Shown piece by piece: positions 1-6,742 of a stretch of 17,508 bases of DNA. The DNA comes from Akkermansiaceae bacterium (GTDB lineage: Bacteria > Verrucomicrobiota > Verrucomicrobiia > Verrucomicrobiales > Akkermansiaceae): the NCBI GenBank assembly GCA_018676385.1, contig JABHEX010000369.1, positions 1-17,508 of the forward strand, given 5' to 3'. A program made the position numbers and the translations under genes. The notes beneath the pieces are model-generated. The model did not search any database. It worked only from the letters and a program-made list of their open reading frames with translations, and was not told the origin of the DNA. How positions within the stretch are numbered: position 1 is the first letter of the stretch; each line of letters opens with the position of its first letter.

Positions 1-517
1 GGACAGCTGCCACATTGGGTTCAAAAAGCGTGAGCAACAGCGGCCTCATGAATAACGTAGAGCTCATCAGCGTGAAACAGGCGATACCAAAAAAGACCTT
101 TAGATCTGTATCTCCCATGGTTTGAATAGTCCCAAAAAGCCACTGTTCTAGGTTCTGAGAGGTGTGTGCATAGGGAATCAAGATCACTCCAAGTGCTACG
201 GCAGCTGTGTAAAATATGGCAATAGCGGTGCTTTGTGGAAGCCGCGTATAGCGAGTGACCGTAATCGATGCGATTCCAACTATTAATGAGGCTAACAAGG
301 CGCCTGTGAAAGCACCCGCTTGGTTCAGAACGCCAGTTATAAGAACAACCACAACAATACCGGGCAGCAGTGTATGGCTCAACGCGCTCAATGTGAGTGA
401 GCTGCGCCGAAGCAAGACAAACCCACTGACAAAGCCATTGGTAAATCCAATCAGTGCAGCCGCAGCTAGTGCCCTGCGGAAAAACGGCATATCTAACATT
501 TGTAGTAAATCAGACAT
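1..517 (-). CDS. Zn/Mn-type ABC transporter permease (ZnuB/MntB, ABC-3 family), 3' end outside window
   Basis: Integral membrane subunit that forms the metal channel of the transporter encoded by the genes just upstream. The visible 172 residues start MSDLLQMLDMPFFRRALAAA and contain at least four hydrophobic spans (about residues 15-37, 50-65, 70-88 and 97-116, with another at 140-158). The family segment LSHTLLPGI (44-52) and the LEQWLFGTIQTMGDTDL region (123-139) match the ABC-3 permease pattern. The ATG at 517 overlaps the stop of the ATPase gene by 8 bases (ATGTCTGA), so translation is probably coupled. The gene runs off the left edge and about a third of the usual length is missing. The family transports Zn, Mn or Fe; the permease alone does not tell which. 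Confidence 0.9.
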   Translation of the reverse strand, partial: MSDLLQMLDMPFFRRALAAAALIGFTNGFVSGFVLLRRSSLTLSALSHTLLPGIVVVVLITGVLNQAGAFTGALLASLIVGIASITVTRYTRLPQSTAIAIFYTAAVALGVILIPYAHTSQNLEQWLFGTIQTMGDTDLKVFFGIACFTLMSSTLFMRPLLLTLFEPNVAAV

Positions 518-1268
518 GACTTGCGTGTTTAAATGTGAGGTTAAGATTTTCTTCCGTCAGAGTATCGCGGCATTCACCCATCGCTATAACAATGCGATTA
601 AGCAAAAGAATCTGATCAAATGTATCGGTCAGTGTGTTGATGTCATGATGTGAGGCGATCACTAGCCGGTTTTCTTTCGTTAGCTTGCGCAAAAGTCGGC
701 TAAGGTTGGCAGTGTGCTCACGATCGAGTCCTGTAAACGGCTCATCCAGAAGTAAGACGTGAGCCTCTTGAGCGATTGCGCGCGCAATAAATGCCCGTTG
801 TTTTTGACCTCCTGACAATTCGCTGATTTGGCGCTGCGCAAGCTCGCCATTCATCTCCATCAAATCAAGTGCCCGCTCAATGGCGAGGTCATCTTTTTTT
901 GTGAATTTTCCCCATGCCCCAAGCTGGGAATACCGACCCATTTCAACAACGCCTTGCACAGTAATTGGAAAATCCCAGTTAACTTTCTCGTGCTGTGGAA
1001 GGTAGGCAAACTCTCCTCCACGGCACTTCACGTTGTCTTCACCTGCCCATGTGATACGCCCCGTTTTCGGCTCGATAAGTCCGGCAATCGATTTGAGCAA
1101 GGTGCTTTTCCCAGCCCCATTTGGACCGACAAGAGCGAGGCTGCTACCGCAATGAGCTGATAAGTTGATATCCTTCAGAACAGTATCTGAGCGATAGGCA
1201 ACTTCGAGATTATTGACGAGCAATTGGTGAGTTTGCCCTTCAGTATGAACATGCTTACAATTACTCAT
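510..1268 (-). CDS. Zn/Mn-type ABC transporter ATP-binding protein (ZnuC/MntA-like)
   Basis: Cytoplasmic ATPase that powers metal import, 252 residues. Walker A GPNGAGKS is at 48-55, the Q-loop Gln at 92, the signature LSGGQ at 151-155, Walker B VLLLDE at 171-176 and the H-loop His at 207/208. The segment WDFPITVQGVVEMGRY after the Q-loop is typical of the manganese/zinc/iron chelate subfamily. The frame is open upstream to 1421, but ATG 1268 is chosen because AGGAGGGAG lies a few bases before it and the ABC domain starts right after. This is one of the few clear Shine-Dalgarno sequences in the window. The start overlaps the end of the preceding small gene by 8 bases (ATGAGTAA) and the stop overlaps the permease start by 8 bases. 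Zn versus Mn specificity is not decided by the sequence. Confidence 0.93.
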   Translation of the reverse strand: MSNCKHVHTEGQTHQLLVNNLEVAYRSDTVLKDINLSAHCGSSLALVGPNGAGKSTLLKSIAGLIEPKTGRITWAGEDNVKCRGGEFAYLPQHEKVNWDFPITVQGVVEMGRYSQLGAWGKFTKKDDLAIERALDLMEMNGELAQRQISELSGGQKQRAFIARAIAQEAHVLLLDEPFTGLDREHTANLSRLLRKLTKENRLVIASHHDINTLTDTFDQILLLNRIVIAMGECRDTLTEENLNLTFKHASHV

Positions 1269-1743
1269 TTCGACTCCCTCCTGTAGAATAATCAAATGTT
1301 TCATCGATTTCCTTGGAACCAGAGAAATAGGTGAATGAACGACTTTTTCCGTAGTTTGGCGAAATATTGATCCGTACGAAATGTTGTGTATTTTCCGCCG
1401 CCTCGTTTTGCCAGCGAACATTCAGCCAATACGTTGATATGCGGTGTGCCATGATTTTAACATCACCATAACAAGGGTTCTCTTTAAGGTTTGATGATTC
1501 AAGCAATACCTTATCAGGTTCTCCAGTGCTTACAGGTGGTTGAGACAAACTGAAAGAGTGAGGAGGAGAGGAGAAAACGAGTTCGACTTCAGCCTCTATG
1601 ACTTCATCTGAAGTCATAGGGCCTAACGGTTTTGCTGTCGGGGTGTCGGCTACTCCAAGCCCGATGTAATGACTACCGACAGCGCCGAGGCAACAGAGTA
1701 TAATCAATAGTAGCAGCGCTTGAATAGGTGGTAGACCCCTCAT
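1261..1743 (-). CDS. Small membrane-anchored protein of unknown function inside the metal-transport operon
   Basis: I do not recognise a family for this 160-residue protein. A hydrophobic segment at about 7-27 (PIQALLLLIILCCLGAVGSH) looks like an N-terminal membrane anchor or signal. The rest is polar, rich in predicted beta-strand stretches (for example HFVRINISPNYGKSRSFTYF) and probably periplasmic. It has a single Cys (about residue 92) outside the anchor. It lies 47 bases after the binding-protein gene and overlaps the ATPase gene by 8 bases, so it belongs to the same transcript and may be an accessory factor of the importer (inference). No good ribosome site precedes ATG 1743, so the exact start is less certain. 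Confidence 0.75.
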   Translation of the reverse strand: MRGLPPIQALLLLIILCCLGAVGSHYIGLGVADTPTAKPLGPMTSDEVIEAEVELVFSSPPHSFSLSQPPVSTGEPDKVLLESSNLKENPCYGDVKIMAHRISTYWLNVRWQNEAAENTQHFVRINISPNYGKSRSFTYFSGSKEIDETFDYSTGGSRNE

Positions 1744-1790
1744 AGATTTGGTAGAATGCGAGTGATTTGTGAACGAATAAAGTACAGCAG

Positions 1791-2684
1791 CTACTGGCTC
1801 AGTGCTGCGACGATTTTGATTACATTATTACGCATCATTTGTTGATAATTAGCTGCTCCGTCGGCAACCAATACCCCTCCTAGTTTTACACCCGATTCTT
1901 TTGCAATAACCCTCAGTGATTTTGGGTTTGCTCGCTGCTCTGGAAAGACCGCTTTGACACCATTTTTTCTGATTTCTCGGATAGCTTCTGCTTGATATGT
2001 GGCACTCGTCCTTTGCTGAGAGGTAACACCCATCACAGGGAGAGCCTTAAATCCATACTCGTTGCAGAAATAGCCAAATGCAGCATGGGCTGTGCTGAGA
2101 ATACGATTTTTTCGCGGAATACGGCTGACCTCACGTTTAACCCATGAATGAAGTGACGATAGCTTCTTAGAATATTCAGCCGCATTTGCTTTATATGCCG
2201 CAGCATTAGTAGGATCAATTTTGGAGTATTCCTTGGCAATCACACGCGCCGCTTTTTGCATGTTGCTCACCCGATGCCACCAGTGAGGATCGATTGAGCC
2301 CTTCGAATGCCTTGGACAACAGACATACATGCTGTCTCGGCCACTGATCGTTTGTGATGGAATAGTCCTGCCTACTTCGACTACAGTTGCGCTCTTGCCG
2401 AGTGTGCTTCTGAGCTTATTCAGATAAGACTCAAGATTTTTACCGCTCGCTAAGTAGATTTGCGCTCCTCTTGCCCTGAGTAAAGCCTTTGGTGTTGGCT
2501 GAAAATGATGTGGGTCAGCATGCGGGTCAATGAGTTGCACAACTTTTGCGTGTTGTCCCGCCACATTCCTTGCGACATCAGTAATTAGTGGATGAAGACT
2601 GGCGACTTTGAGACGGGTTTGTGCAGTAACCAGAGACAAGTGCACTGAGAGTGTTAATGCGATGAGAATGATGGACTTGCTCAT
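1791..2684 (-). CDS. Zn/Mn-type ABC transporter substrate-binding protein (ZnuA-like, cluster A-I)
   Basis: Periplasmic metal-binding protein that delivers the ion to the permease, 297 residues. A signal peptide covers about 1-21 (MSKSIILIALTLSVHLSLVT, then AQ). Family metal-site motifs are present: DPHADPHHFQPTP (53-65, ligand His 59 or 60), DPHWWH (132-137, ligand His 134), and TAHAAFGYF (198-206, ligand His 200). The acidic fourth ligand is probably Glu 249 or Asp 275. The long His-rich loop of many ZnuA proteins is absent; there is a CCPRH segment at 122-126 instead. The frame is open to a TTG at 2714, but ATG 2684 gives a clean signal peptide. It is the first gene of the operon and is divergent from gluQ with 72 bases between the chosen starts. 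Confidence 0.9.
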   Translation of the reverse strand: MSKSIILIALTLSVHLSLVTAQTRLKVASLHPLITDVARNVAGQHAKVVQLIDPHADPHHFQPTPKALLRARGAQIYLASGKNLESYLNKLRSTLGKSATVVEVGRTIPSQTISGRDSMYVCCPRHSKGSIDPHWWHRVSNMQKAARVIAKEYSKIDPTNAAAYKANAAEYSKKLSSLHSWVKREVSRIPRKNRILSTAHAAFGYFCNEYGFKALPVMGVTSQQRTSATYQAEAIREIRKNGVKAVFPEQRANPKSLRVIAKESGVKLGGVLVADGAANYQQMMRNNVIKIVAALSQ

Positions 2685-2730
2685 AACGTACTGCTCATTA
2701 ATGCAACGAAACAACTATTGCAACAAAATT

Positions 2731-2740
2731 GTATTAATAC
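2731..2740. promoter_or_regulatory. Palindrome GTATTAATAC in the divergent transporter/gluQ promoter region
   Basis: A perfect 10-base palindrome sits in the 72-base space between the transporter binding-protein start and the chosen gluQ start. Its position suggests an operator, for example for a metal-responsive repressor such as Zur or MntR. The sequence is AT-rich and short and does not match a consensus I can name with certainty, so this is a weak call. Confidence 0.2.
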
Positions 2741-2756
2741 TTTTCAGGGTTGTAAT

Positions 2757-3611
2757 GTGCATCTGGAATTTATTGATTGTTTTGTGCTCACTCGGTTTGC
2801 CCCATCACCCACAGGTCAGTTACACCTGGGCCATGTCTATGCTGCCAAATACGCCTGTGACGTGGCATCAAAATCAGGAGGCCGTTTTTTACTTCGCTTC
2901 GAGGACATCGATACCACCCGTGTCAGGGAGGAATACTACGAGGAAATCGAGCAAGACCTTCATTGGTTAGGTATTGAGTCAACAGGCAGTCCATTGCGCC
3001 AGAGCGATCGCTTGTCTGCATACAGCGATGCCCTAGACAAACTTAAAGTGATGAATGCGGTTTATCCATGTTTCTGCACGCGAAAAGAAATTCAGCAGGA
3101 GATTAATTCGCTGACCAACGCTCCACACGGCAAAGAGAGCTTACTCTACCCCGGCATCTGCCGTAATCTATCATTGGCTGAAAAAGCAATTCGACTAGAT
3201 GCTGGAGATCCACACTGCTGGCGTCTCAATAGTGTTGCCATTCGGCCCATCGCAGAGCGTCTATTTTTTACTGATCAATTGCATGGTAAGGTAGTAGTCG
3301 ATCCCGATTTACTGGGTGACGTTGTGCTCGCACGCAAAGATATTACCACCTCTTATCACCTGGCAGTCGTAGTCGATGATGCCTATCAGGAAATTACGGA
3401 TGTTACTCGTGGTGAGGATCTTCTCCCATCTACCCATATACACCGGATTCTTCAAAATTTATTAAATCTCCCTGAGCCTCGATACCACCATCATCGGCTT
3501 ATTCTCGATACAAACGGCAAGCGCCTAGCCAAACGCGATGATGCTCTTAGCATCAAGAACCTTCGGGAGCAGGGGAAATCACCTGACGAGGTCCTTGCGA
3601 TGCTGGCCTGA
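2757..3611 (+). CDS. gluQ: Glutamyl-Q tRNA(Asp) synthetase
   Basis: Glutamylates queuosine in the wobble position of tRNA(Asp). It is a paralogue of the catalytic half of glutamyl-tRNA synthetase without the anticodon-binding domain. With the start at GTG 2757 it has 284 residues, in the usual range. The ATP-binding signature TRFAPSPTGQLHLGH ends at residue 26; the zinc site is C105, C107, Y131, C135 (FCTRKE and YPGICR context); and the KMSKS-like loop is KRLAKR at 255-260. The frame is open to a TTG at 2718. GTG 2757 is preferred because AGGG lies 7 bases before it; GTG 2784 is a shorter alternative that still keeps the signature. No function link to its neighbours is evident. Confidence 0.92.
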   Translation: MHLEFIDCFVLTRFAPSPTGQLHLGHVYAAKYACDVASKSGGRFLLRFEDIDTTRVREEYYEEIEQDLHWLGIESTGSPLRQSDRLSAYSDALDKLKVMNAVYPCFCTRKEIQQEINSLTNAPHGKESLLYPGICRNLSLAEKAIRLDAGDPHCWRLNSVAIRPIAERLFFTDQLHGKVVVDPDLLGDVVLARKDITTSYHLAVVVDDAYQEITDVTRGEDLLPSTHIHRILQNLLNLPEPRYHHHRLILDTNGKRLAKRDDALSIKNLREQGKSPDEVLAMLA

Positions 3612-3975
3612 TTTTTTACAAAGCGTTTACATACGGCAGACAAATTCAAGCCTGCTTACATACGACCAACATCAGAGGAACCTATGCAATGCCCAACTGT
3701 AATTAAAACATAGCTGGTGCAGATGGGTGGCAGGCTGCAGATTTTCTACCCTAATATTTTTGTCGAATATGATTATAGCCAATGACTCCATAGATTGTGA
3801 TGCTCGCCGGATACCTTCGAGTAGAAAAGGGGAAATGAAAGGCTGGCTCGGAAGAAAATAAATTTTTAGATCCACTAACCAAGGGGAATTTGATCTTTGC
3901 TATGCCTTGGATACGCTAGATTTATCTAACATTGCTAAAACTTTTTAAAATCTTCACAAATAGCACGACCGAGCT

Positions 3976-4036
3976 TAACAGATTGTATTTTTTTTGAGCC
4001 CTACTCCTATGCTATGCTAACAATTGAAATCTGTTA
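3976..4036. repeat. 9-base perfect inverted repeat (TAACAGATT ... AATCTGTTA)
   Basis: The arms at 3976-3984 and 4028-4036 are perfect reverse complements separated by 43 bases that include a T8 run and the short tandem CTATGCTATGCTA. It could be a long stem of a structured RNA, a two-site operator or the remnant of a small non-coding repeat. Nothing in the flanks identifies it. Confidence 0.4.
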
Positions 4037-4118
4037 GAACGGCTTGTAAACGCCCGTTTCTCTAGGGGGAGCGGTGCGACAAGAAAAAAAAGACAAATGA
4101 TCTGATTTGCGCCAAACC

Positions 4119-4130
4119 ACAACATGTTGT
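4119..4130. promoter_or_regulatory. Perfect palindrome ACAACATGTTGT upstream of the RNR cluster, candidate operator
   Basis: A 12-base perfect palindrome lies 40 bases before the candidate -35 box of the RNR promoter. The size and symmetry fit a dimeric transcription factor site. It does not match the NrdR box. No regulator can be named. Confidence 0.3.
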
Positions 4131-4170
4131 ATTGTTAATAATTTGTTGATACTATATGAGCAAAATTTAA

Positions 4171-4200
4171 TTGACCAAATCATCAATTATCTGATATTCT
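4171..4200 (+). promoter_or_regulatory. Candidate sigma-70 promoter for the RNR cluster
   Basis: TTGACC at 4171-4176 is followed after 16 bases by GATATT (4193-4198), or after 18 by TATTCT (4195-4200). The -35 box matches the consensus in five of six bases and the -10 box in four of six. It would place transcription start near 4207, about 150 bases before the first RNR start codon. Verrucomicrobial promoters are poorly known, so this is tentative. Confidence 0.3.
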
Positions 4201-4355
4201 ACGACAACTGTGCAGGTGATTTAAATATGTAACTGAACCTCCAGAAAACACACAAAATATCAACTGTAGCATAGTAGAGTACACCCATTTCTCTTTGTTT
4301 TCCACCATTTTATCTGCTTCATAATTCTTTTAACTATACCCATCTCTTTCACATT

Positions 4356-5414
4356 ATGGCAGACACAGTAGATATCGTATTGGGTGAGCGCACGTTCACT
4401 CTCGACCGTAACAAGGCTGAGAAGGCATATGCCGCCAAAAAAGTGATAAACGGTCGTAACTCGATGTTTTTCAACATTCTGCCGTTGAAATACAATTGGG
4501 CCTACGAACTCTACAAGGAGATGAAAAATTCCCATTGGGAGCCGGCGGAAGTGGATCTGAAGGTGGATATCGCCCAGATCGGTTTGTTGGATGAGTCGTG
4601 CCAGAAAATTATCAAAACCGCGCTTGGTGCCTTTGCGAGATCGCAGGAAATATTCCAATCCCACGGCATTTATACTGTGCGGGATCTTGTTACCGCCCCG
4701 GAATTAAAGCTCGTCTTTGGTCGGTTCGTTCATGAAGAAAATACCCGTAGCGACGTTCTTGTGCATCTACATGGTTCATTGACCATAAACCCAATGGAAT
4801 GCGCAGAGCTTGCCGCGATACCCGCTTTCGTCTCAAAACAGCAGTTCGCCGCCTCTAAAATCAGCCCTATCGATCGTAACACCGATACAACCAAGACAGA
4901 GAATAAACAGGCAGTGGCTCGCAATATCTTTCTTATCAACCAATGTATGGAGGGCACTCAATGCTTCGCACTCTGGGCATCGATTTTCTCACTAGCAGCT
5001 CAAGGAAAACTCCCTGGCACAGGCAAGGTCTTTAACAAGCTTATAGGTGATACAACTTTTCGCCTAAGCCTTTTCGACCAGTTACTCCAAGAAATGGTCA
5101 GTGAGAACCCAGATATTTGGACAGATAACTTCAAAGATGAGCTAATCGACTACATGGTTGGTGCCGTGAATCTAGAAAAAGAGCTTATTAGTGCGCTTCC
5201 AGTTGCTGATGCTGGGCTCGAGCCAGATGCCCTAGAAACTTATATAGAATTTCTTGCGGACGAGCGCCTTGCCGCGTGTAAGCTGCCGCGCCAGTTCCAC
5301 CATGCCGCCAGCCCATTCCCTTGGCTTGATGATCAAATTCACCTAGTTACTAAACAAGCTGCCGCTGTTTCCTCATCCACTCTCAATACTTCATTCGACG
5401 ACGATGATCTATAA
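4356..5414 (+). CDS. Degenerate class I RNR beta subunit (NrdB paralogue lacking the metal site)
   Basis: A 352-residue protein homologous over its whole length to the NrdB encoded just downstream; shared blocks include LKYxWAYE, WTDxFK, ENKQAxARNIF and QCMEGTQ. Aligned by eye to that protein and to Chlamydia trachomatis NrdB as I remember it, the six metal-ligand positions read Gln97, Glu128, Arg131, Glu199, Thr233 and Arg236, so four of six ligands are lost. The radical-tyrosine position is Leu135. The tyrosine equivalent to chlamydial Y222 is Lys228, and the C-terminal radical-transfer Tyr (Y338 equivalent) is absent. The Trp of the electron path (W61) and the terminal DDDDL tail expected to dock on NrdA are kept. 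It cannot hold the usual two-metal cofactor. A scaffold or beta-prime role in a heterodimer, as with yeast Rnr4, is the best guess. The ORF is intact, so it is not annotated as a pseudogene. No Shine-Dalgarno precedes ATG 4356. Confidence 0.9.
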   Translation: MADTVDIVLGERTFTLDRNKAEKAYAAKKVINGRNSMFFNILPLKYNWAYELYKEMKNSHWEPAEVDLKVDIAQIGLLDESCQKIIKTALGAFARSQEIFQSHGIYTVRDLVTAPELKLVFGRFVHEENTRSDVLVHLHGSLTINPMECAELAAIPAFVSKQQFAASKISPIDRNTDTTKTENKQAVARNIFLINQCMEGTQCFALWASIFSLAAQGKLPGTGKVFNKLIGDTTFRLSLFDQLLQEMVSENPDIWTDNFKDELIDYMVGAVNLEKELISALPVADAGLEPDALETYIEFLADERLAACKLPRQFHHAASPFPWLDDQIHLVTKQAAAVSSSTLNTSFDDDDL

Positions 5415-5508
5415 TGCGTCATCAACATATTAATCACTACATAACCCCTGCCACAAAAGCACCCTATATTTAAATAGATAAAATAACCCTTAAATCAACA
5501 TTCCCAAA

Positions 5509-6585
5509 ATGATTGCAACACTTGATAAACACACGATTCCTCTTAACTCCGAAAAAGCCGATGCAATTCTGGCAAAGAAAAAAGTCATCGGTGGTGAACA
5601 TATCCCCGGCTTTGGACTGGCTCCTTTGAAATATGAGTGGGCCTATGAAATCTACTCAAATATGCGTGCGAATCATTGGGAGCCAGAGGATATTCCCATG
5701 CAGAAAGATGTTGAGCAATGGCGCTCAGATGAAATCTCAGATGTCGAGCGCTGGATTATCAAGATGGGTATTGGTTATTTTTCTGCTGCCGAGGGAATCG
5801 TTGGAGATAACATGATTCACGTGATTTGTGAGCTGGTCTCGGCTCCAGAACTCGAGCTTGTTTTCCGTAGGCACGCGCACGAGGAAAACATTCACGCCGA
5901 TTCTCTAGTTTATATGGTATCATCGCTTGGGCTAAACCCGCATGAGTGTGAAGCCATTTTTGAGGGTGTGCGAACAGTGCAAGAAAAAACCGATTTTGTA
6001 GTCACCAATAGCCGCTCATTACGTCGTGATATGGACATGTCATTGATCGAAAACAAACAGGCGCTCGCACGCAACATCTTCATTTTTGGCCAATGCATGG
6101 AAGGCACTCAGTTCTATGGACTGTTTGGTATGATACTCAGCCTATACCGTCAGAATAAGTTTCCAGGCATCGGACAGATGTTTCGCTACACATTACGTGA
6201 TGAATCCAACCATATTGAGCTACTCCGTAACTTGCTCAACGAAATCCGCATTGAAAATCCAGAGATTTGGACGGACGAGTTCAAGGAAGACCTCCGTAAC
6301 ACGATGGGCGAAGCCACTAAGCTAGAGAAAAACTTTATTCGCGACTGTCTGCCCGTCTCCGCTGTGGGGCTAAACATCGAGGACTTTCATCAATACATCG
6401 ACTTTATTGCTGACCGCCGCCTCACCACTTGTGGCCTCGAACCGCTCGTTGGCGACGTAAAGAACCCTTTCCCATGGCTTGCTGAAATGATTGATATCAA
6501 GAAGGAGCAAAACTTCTTTGAAGGCCGAGTCACGGAATACCAAAAATCGACCGCTTTAGGAAACATCGATGATGATGATCTCTAA
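5509..6585 (+). CDS. nrdB: Ribonucleoside-diphosphate reductase beta subunit, class Ic-like
   Basis: Radical-generating subunit of aerobic ribonucleotide reductase, 358 residues. All six metal ligands are present: Glu95 (SAAEGIV), Glu126 and His129 (HEENIH), Glu198 (CMEGTQ), Glu232 and His235 (RDESNH). The first ligand is Glu, as in chlamydial NrdB, rather than the Asp of E. coli. The position of the radical Tyr (four residues after His129) is Leu133. This defines the class Ic type, which in Chlamydia uses a Mn/Fe cofactor in place of a tyrosyl radical. Radical-transfer residues Trp57, Tyr227, Asp231 and Tyr344 are present. The C-terminal tail ends DDDDL. It follows the degenerate paralogue after 94 bases and precedes nrdA by 157 bases. 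No Shine-Dalgarno sequence is visible. Mn/Fe use is inferred from family knowledge. Confidence 0.95.
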   Translation: MIATLDKHTIPLNSEKADAILAKKKVIGGEHIPGFGLAPLKYEWAYEIYSNMRANHWEPEDIPMQKDVEQWRSDEISDVERWIIKMGIGYFSAAEGIVGDNMIHVICELVSAPELELVFRRHAHEENIHADSLVYMVSSLGLNPHECEAIFEGVRTVQEKTDFVVTNSRSLRRDMDMSLIENKQALARNIFIFGQCMEGTQFYGLFGMILSLYRQNKFPGIGQMFRYTLRDESNHIELLRNLLNEIRIENPEIWTDEFKEDLRNTMGEATKLEKNFIRDCLPVSAVGLNIEDFHQYIDFIADRRLTTCGLEPLVGDVKNPFPWLAEMIDIKKEQNFFEGRVTEYQKSTALGNIDDDDL

Positions 6586-6742
6586 GAATGCGACGATTTC
6601 CGTTTGCTTCGCCCACTATATTCCAGTTCTAAATAATAAACTTGTCGTTAGAAGCATCGGTAAAAACATATAAATACCATAACCAACCGCTAGAATACAC
6701 ATTACATTTATTCAATAACCCCCATACATACAAATTGCTCCC

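Larger units (their letters stand above)
3612..4355. other. 744-base intergenic region with inverted repeats upstream of the RNR genes
   Basis: No convincing gene is seen. It contains a direct repeat TTACATACG (3627-3635 and 3656-3664), the inverted repeat TAACAGATT/AATCTGTTA (3976-3984 and 4028-4036), a bulged hairpin AACGGC/GCCCGTT near 4038-4060 followed by a G-rich patch, the palindrome ACAACATGTTGT (4119-4130), and a candidate promoter at 4171-4200. It is AT-rich. The 155 bases after the promoter would form an untranslated leader for the first RNR gene. Confidence 0.6.

Noticed and set aside
255..653. 132-residue plus-strand open frame at the left edge
   Set aside because: It lies opposite the permease and ATPase genes, which are supported by family motifs.
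3672..3875. 67-residue minus-strand open frame in the gap before the RNR genes
   Set aside because: No signal, motif or ribosome site, and the composition looks like translated non-coding DNA.
4038..4085. Riboswitch (for example cobalamin) in the G-rich patch before the RNR genes
   Set aside because: No known riboswitch core, such as the cobalamin B12 box, could be matched.
4145..4165. Possible NrdR box (ATACTATATGAGC) upstream of the RNR genes, and a similar CCACTATATTCCAGT near 6613
   Set aside because: Only one half of the 16-base consensus fits, and there is no second box at the expected spacing of about 31 bases.
3612..4355. tRNA or other RNA gene in the large gap
   Set aside because: No cloverleaf, T-loop motif (GTTCRA) or recognisable conserved RNA core was found.
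4356..5414. Class Ie (metal-free, DOPA radical) assignment for the degenerate beta subunit
   Set aside because: That class keeps a tyrosine at the radical position and a radical path. Here the position is Leu135 and the C-terminal transfer Tyr is missing.
4356..5414. Calling the first beta gene a pseudogene
   Set aside because: The frame is full length with no stop or frameshift, and the substitutions are concentrated in the metal and radical sites while fold blocks and docking tail are kept, which suggests selection for another role.
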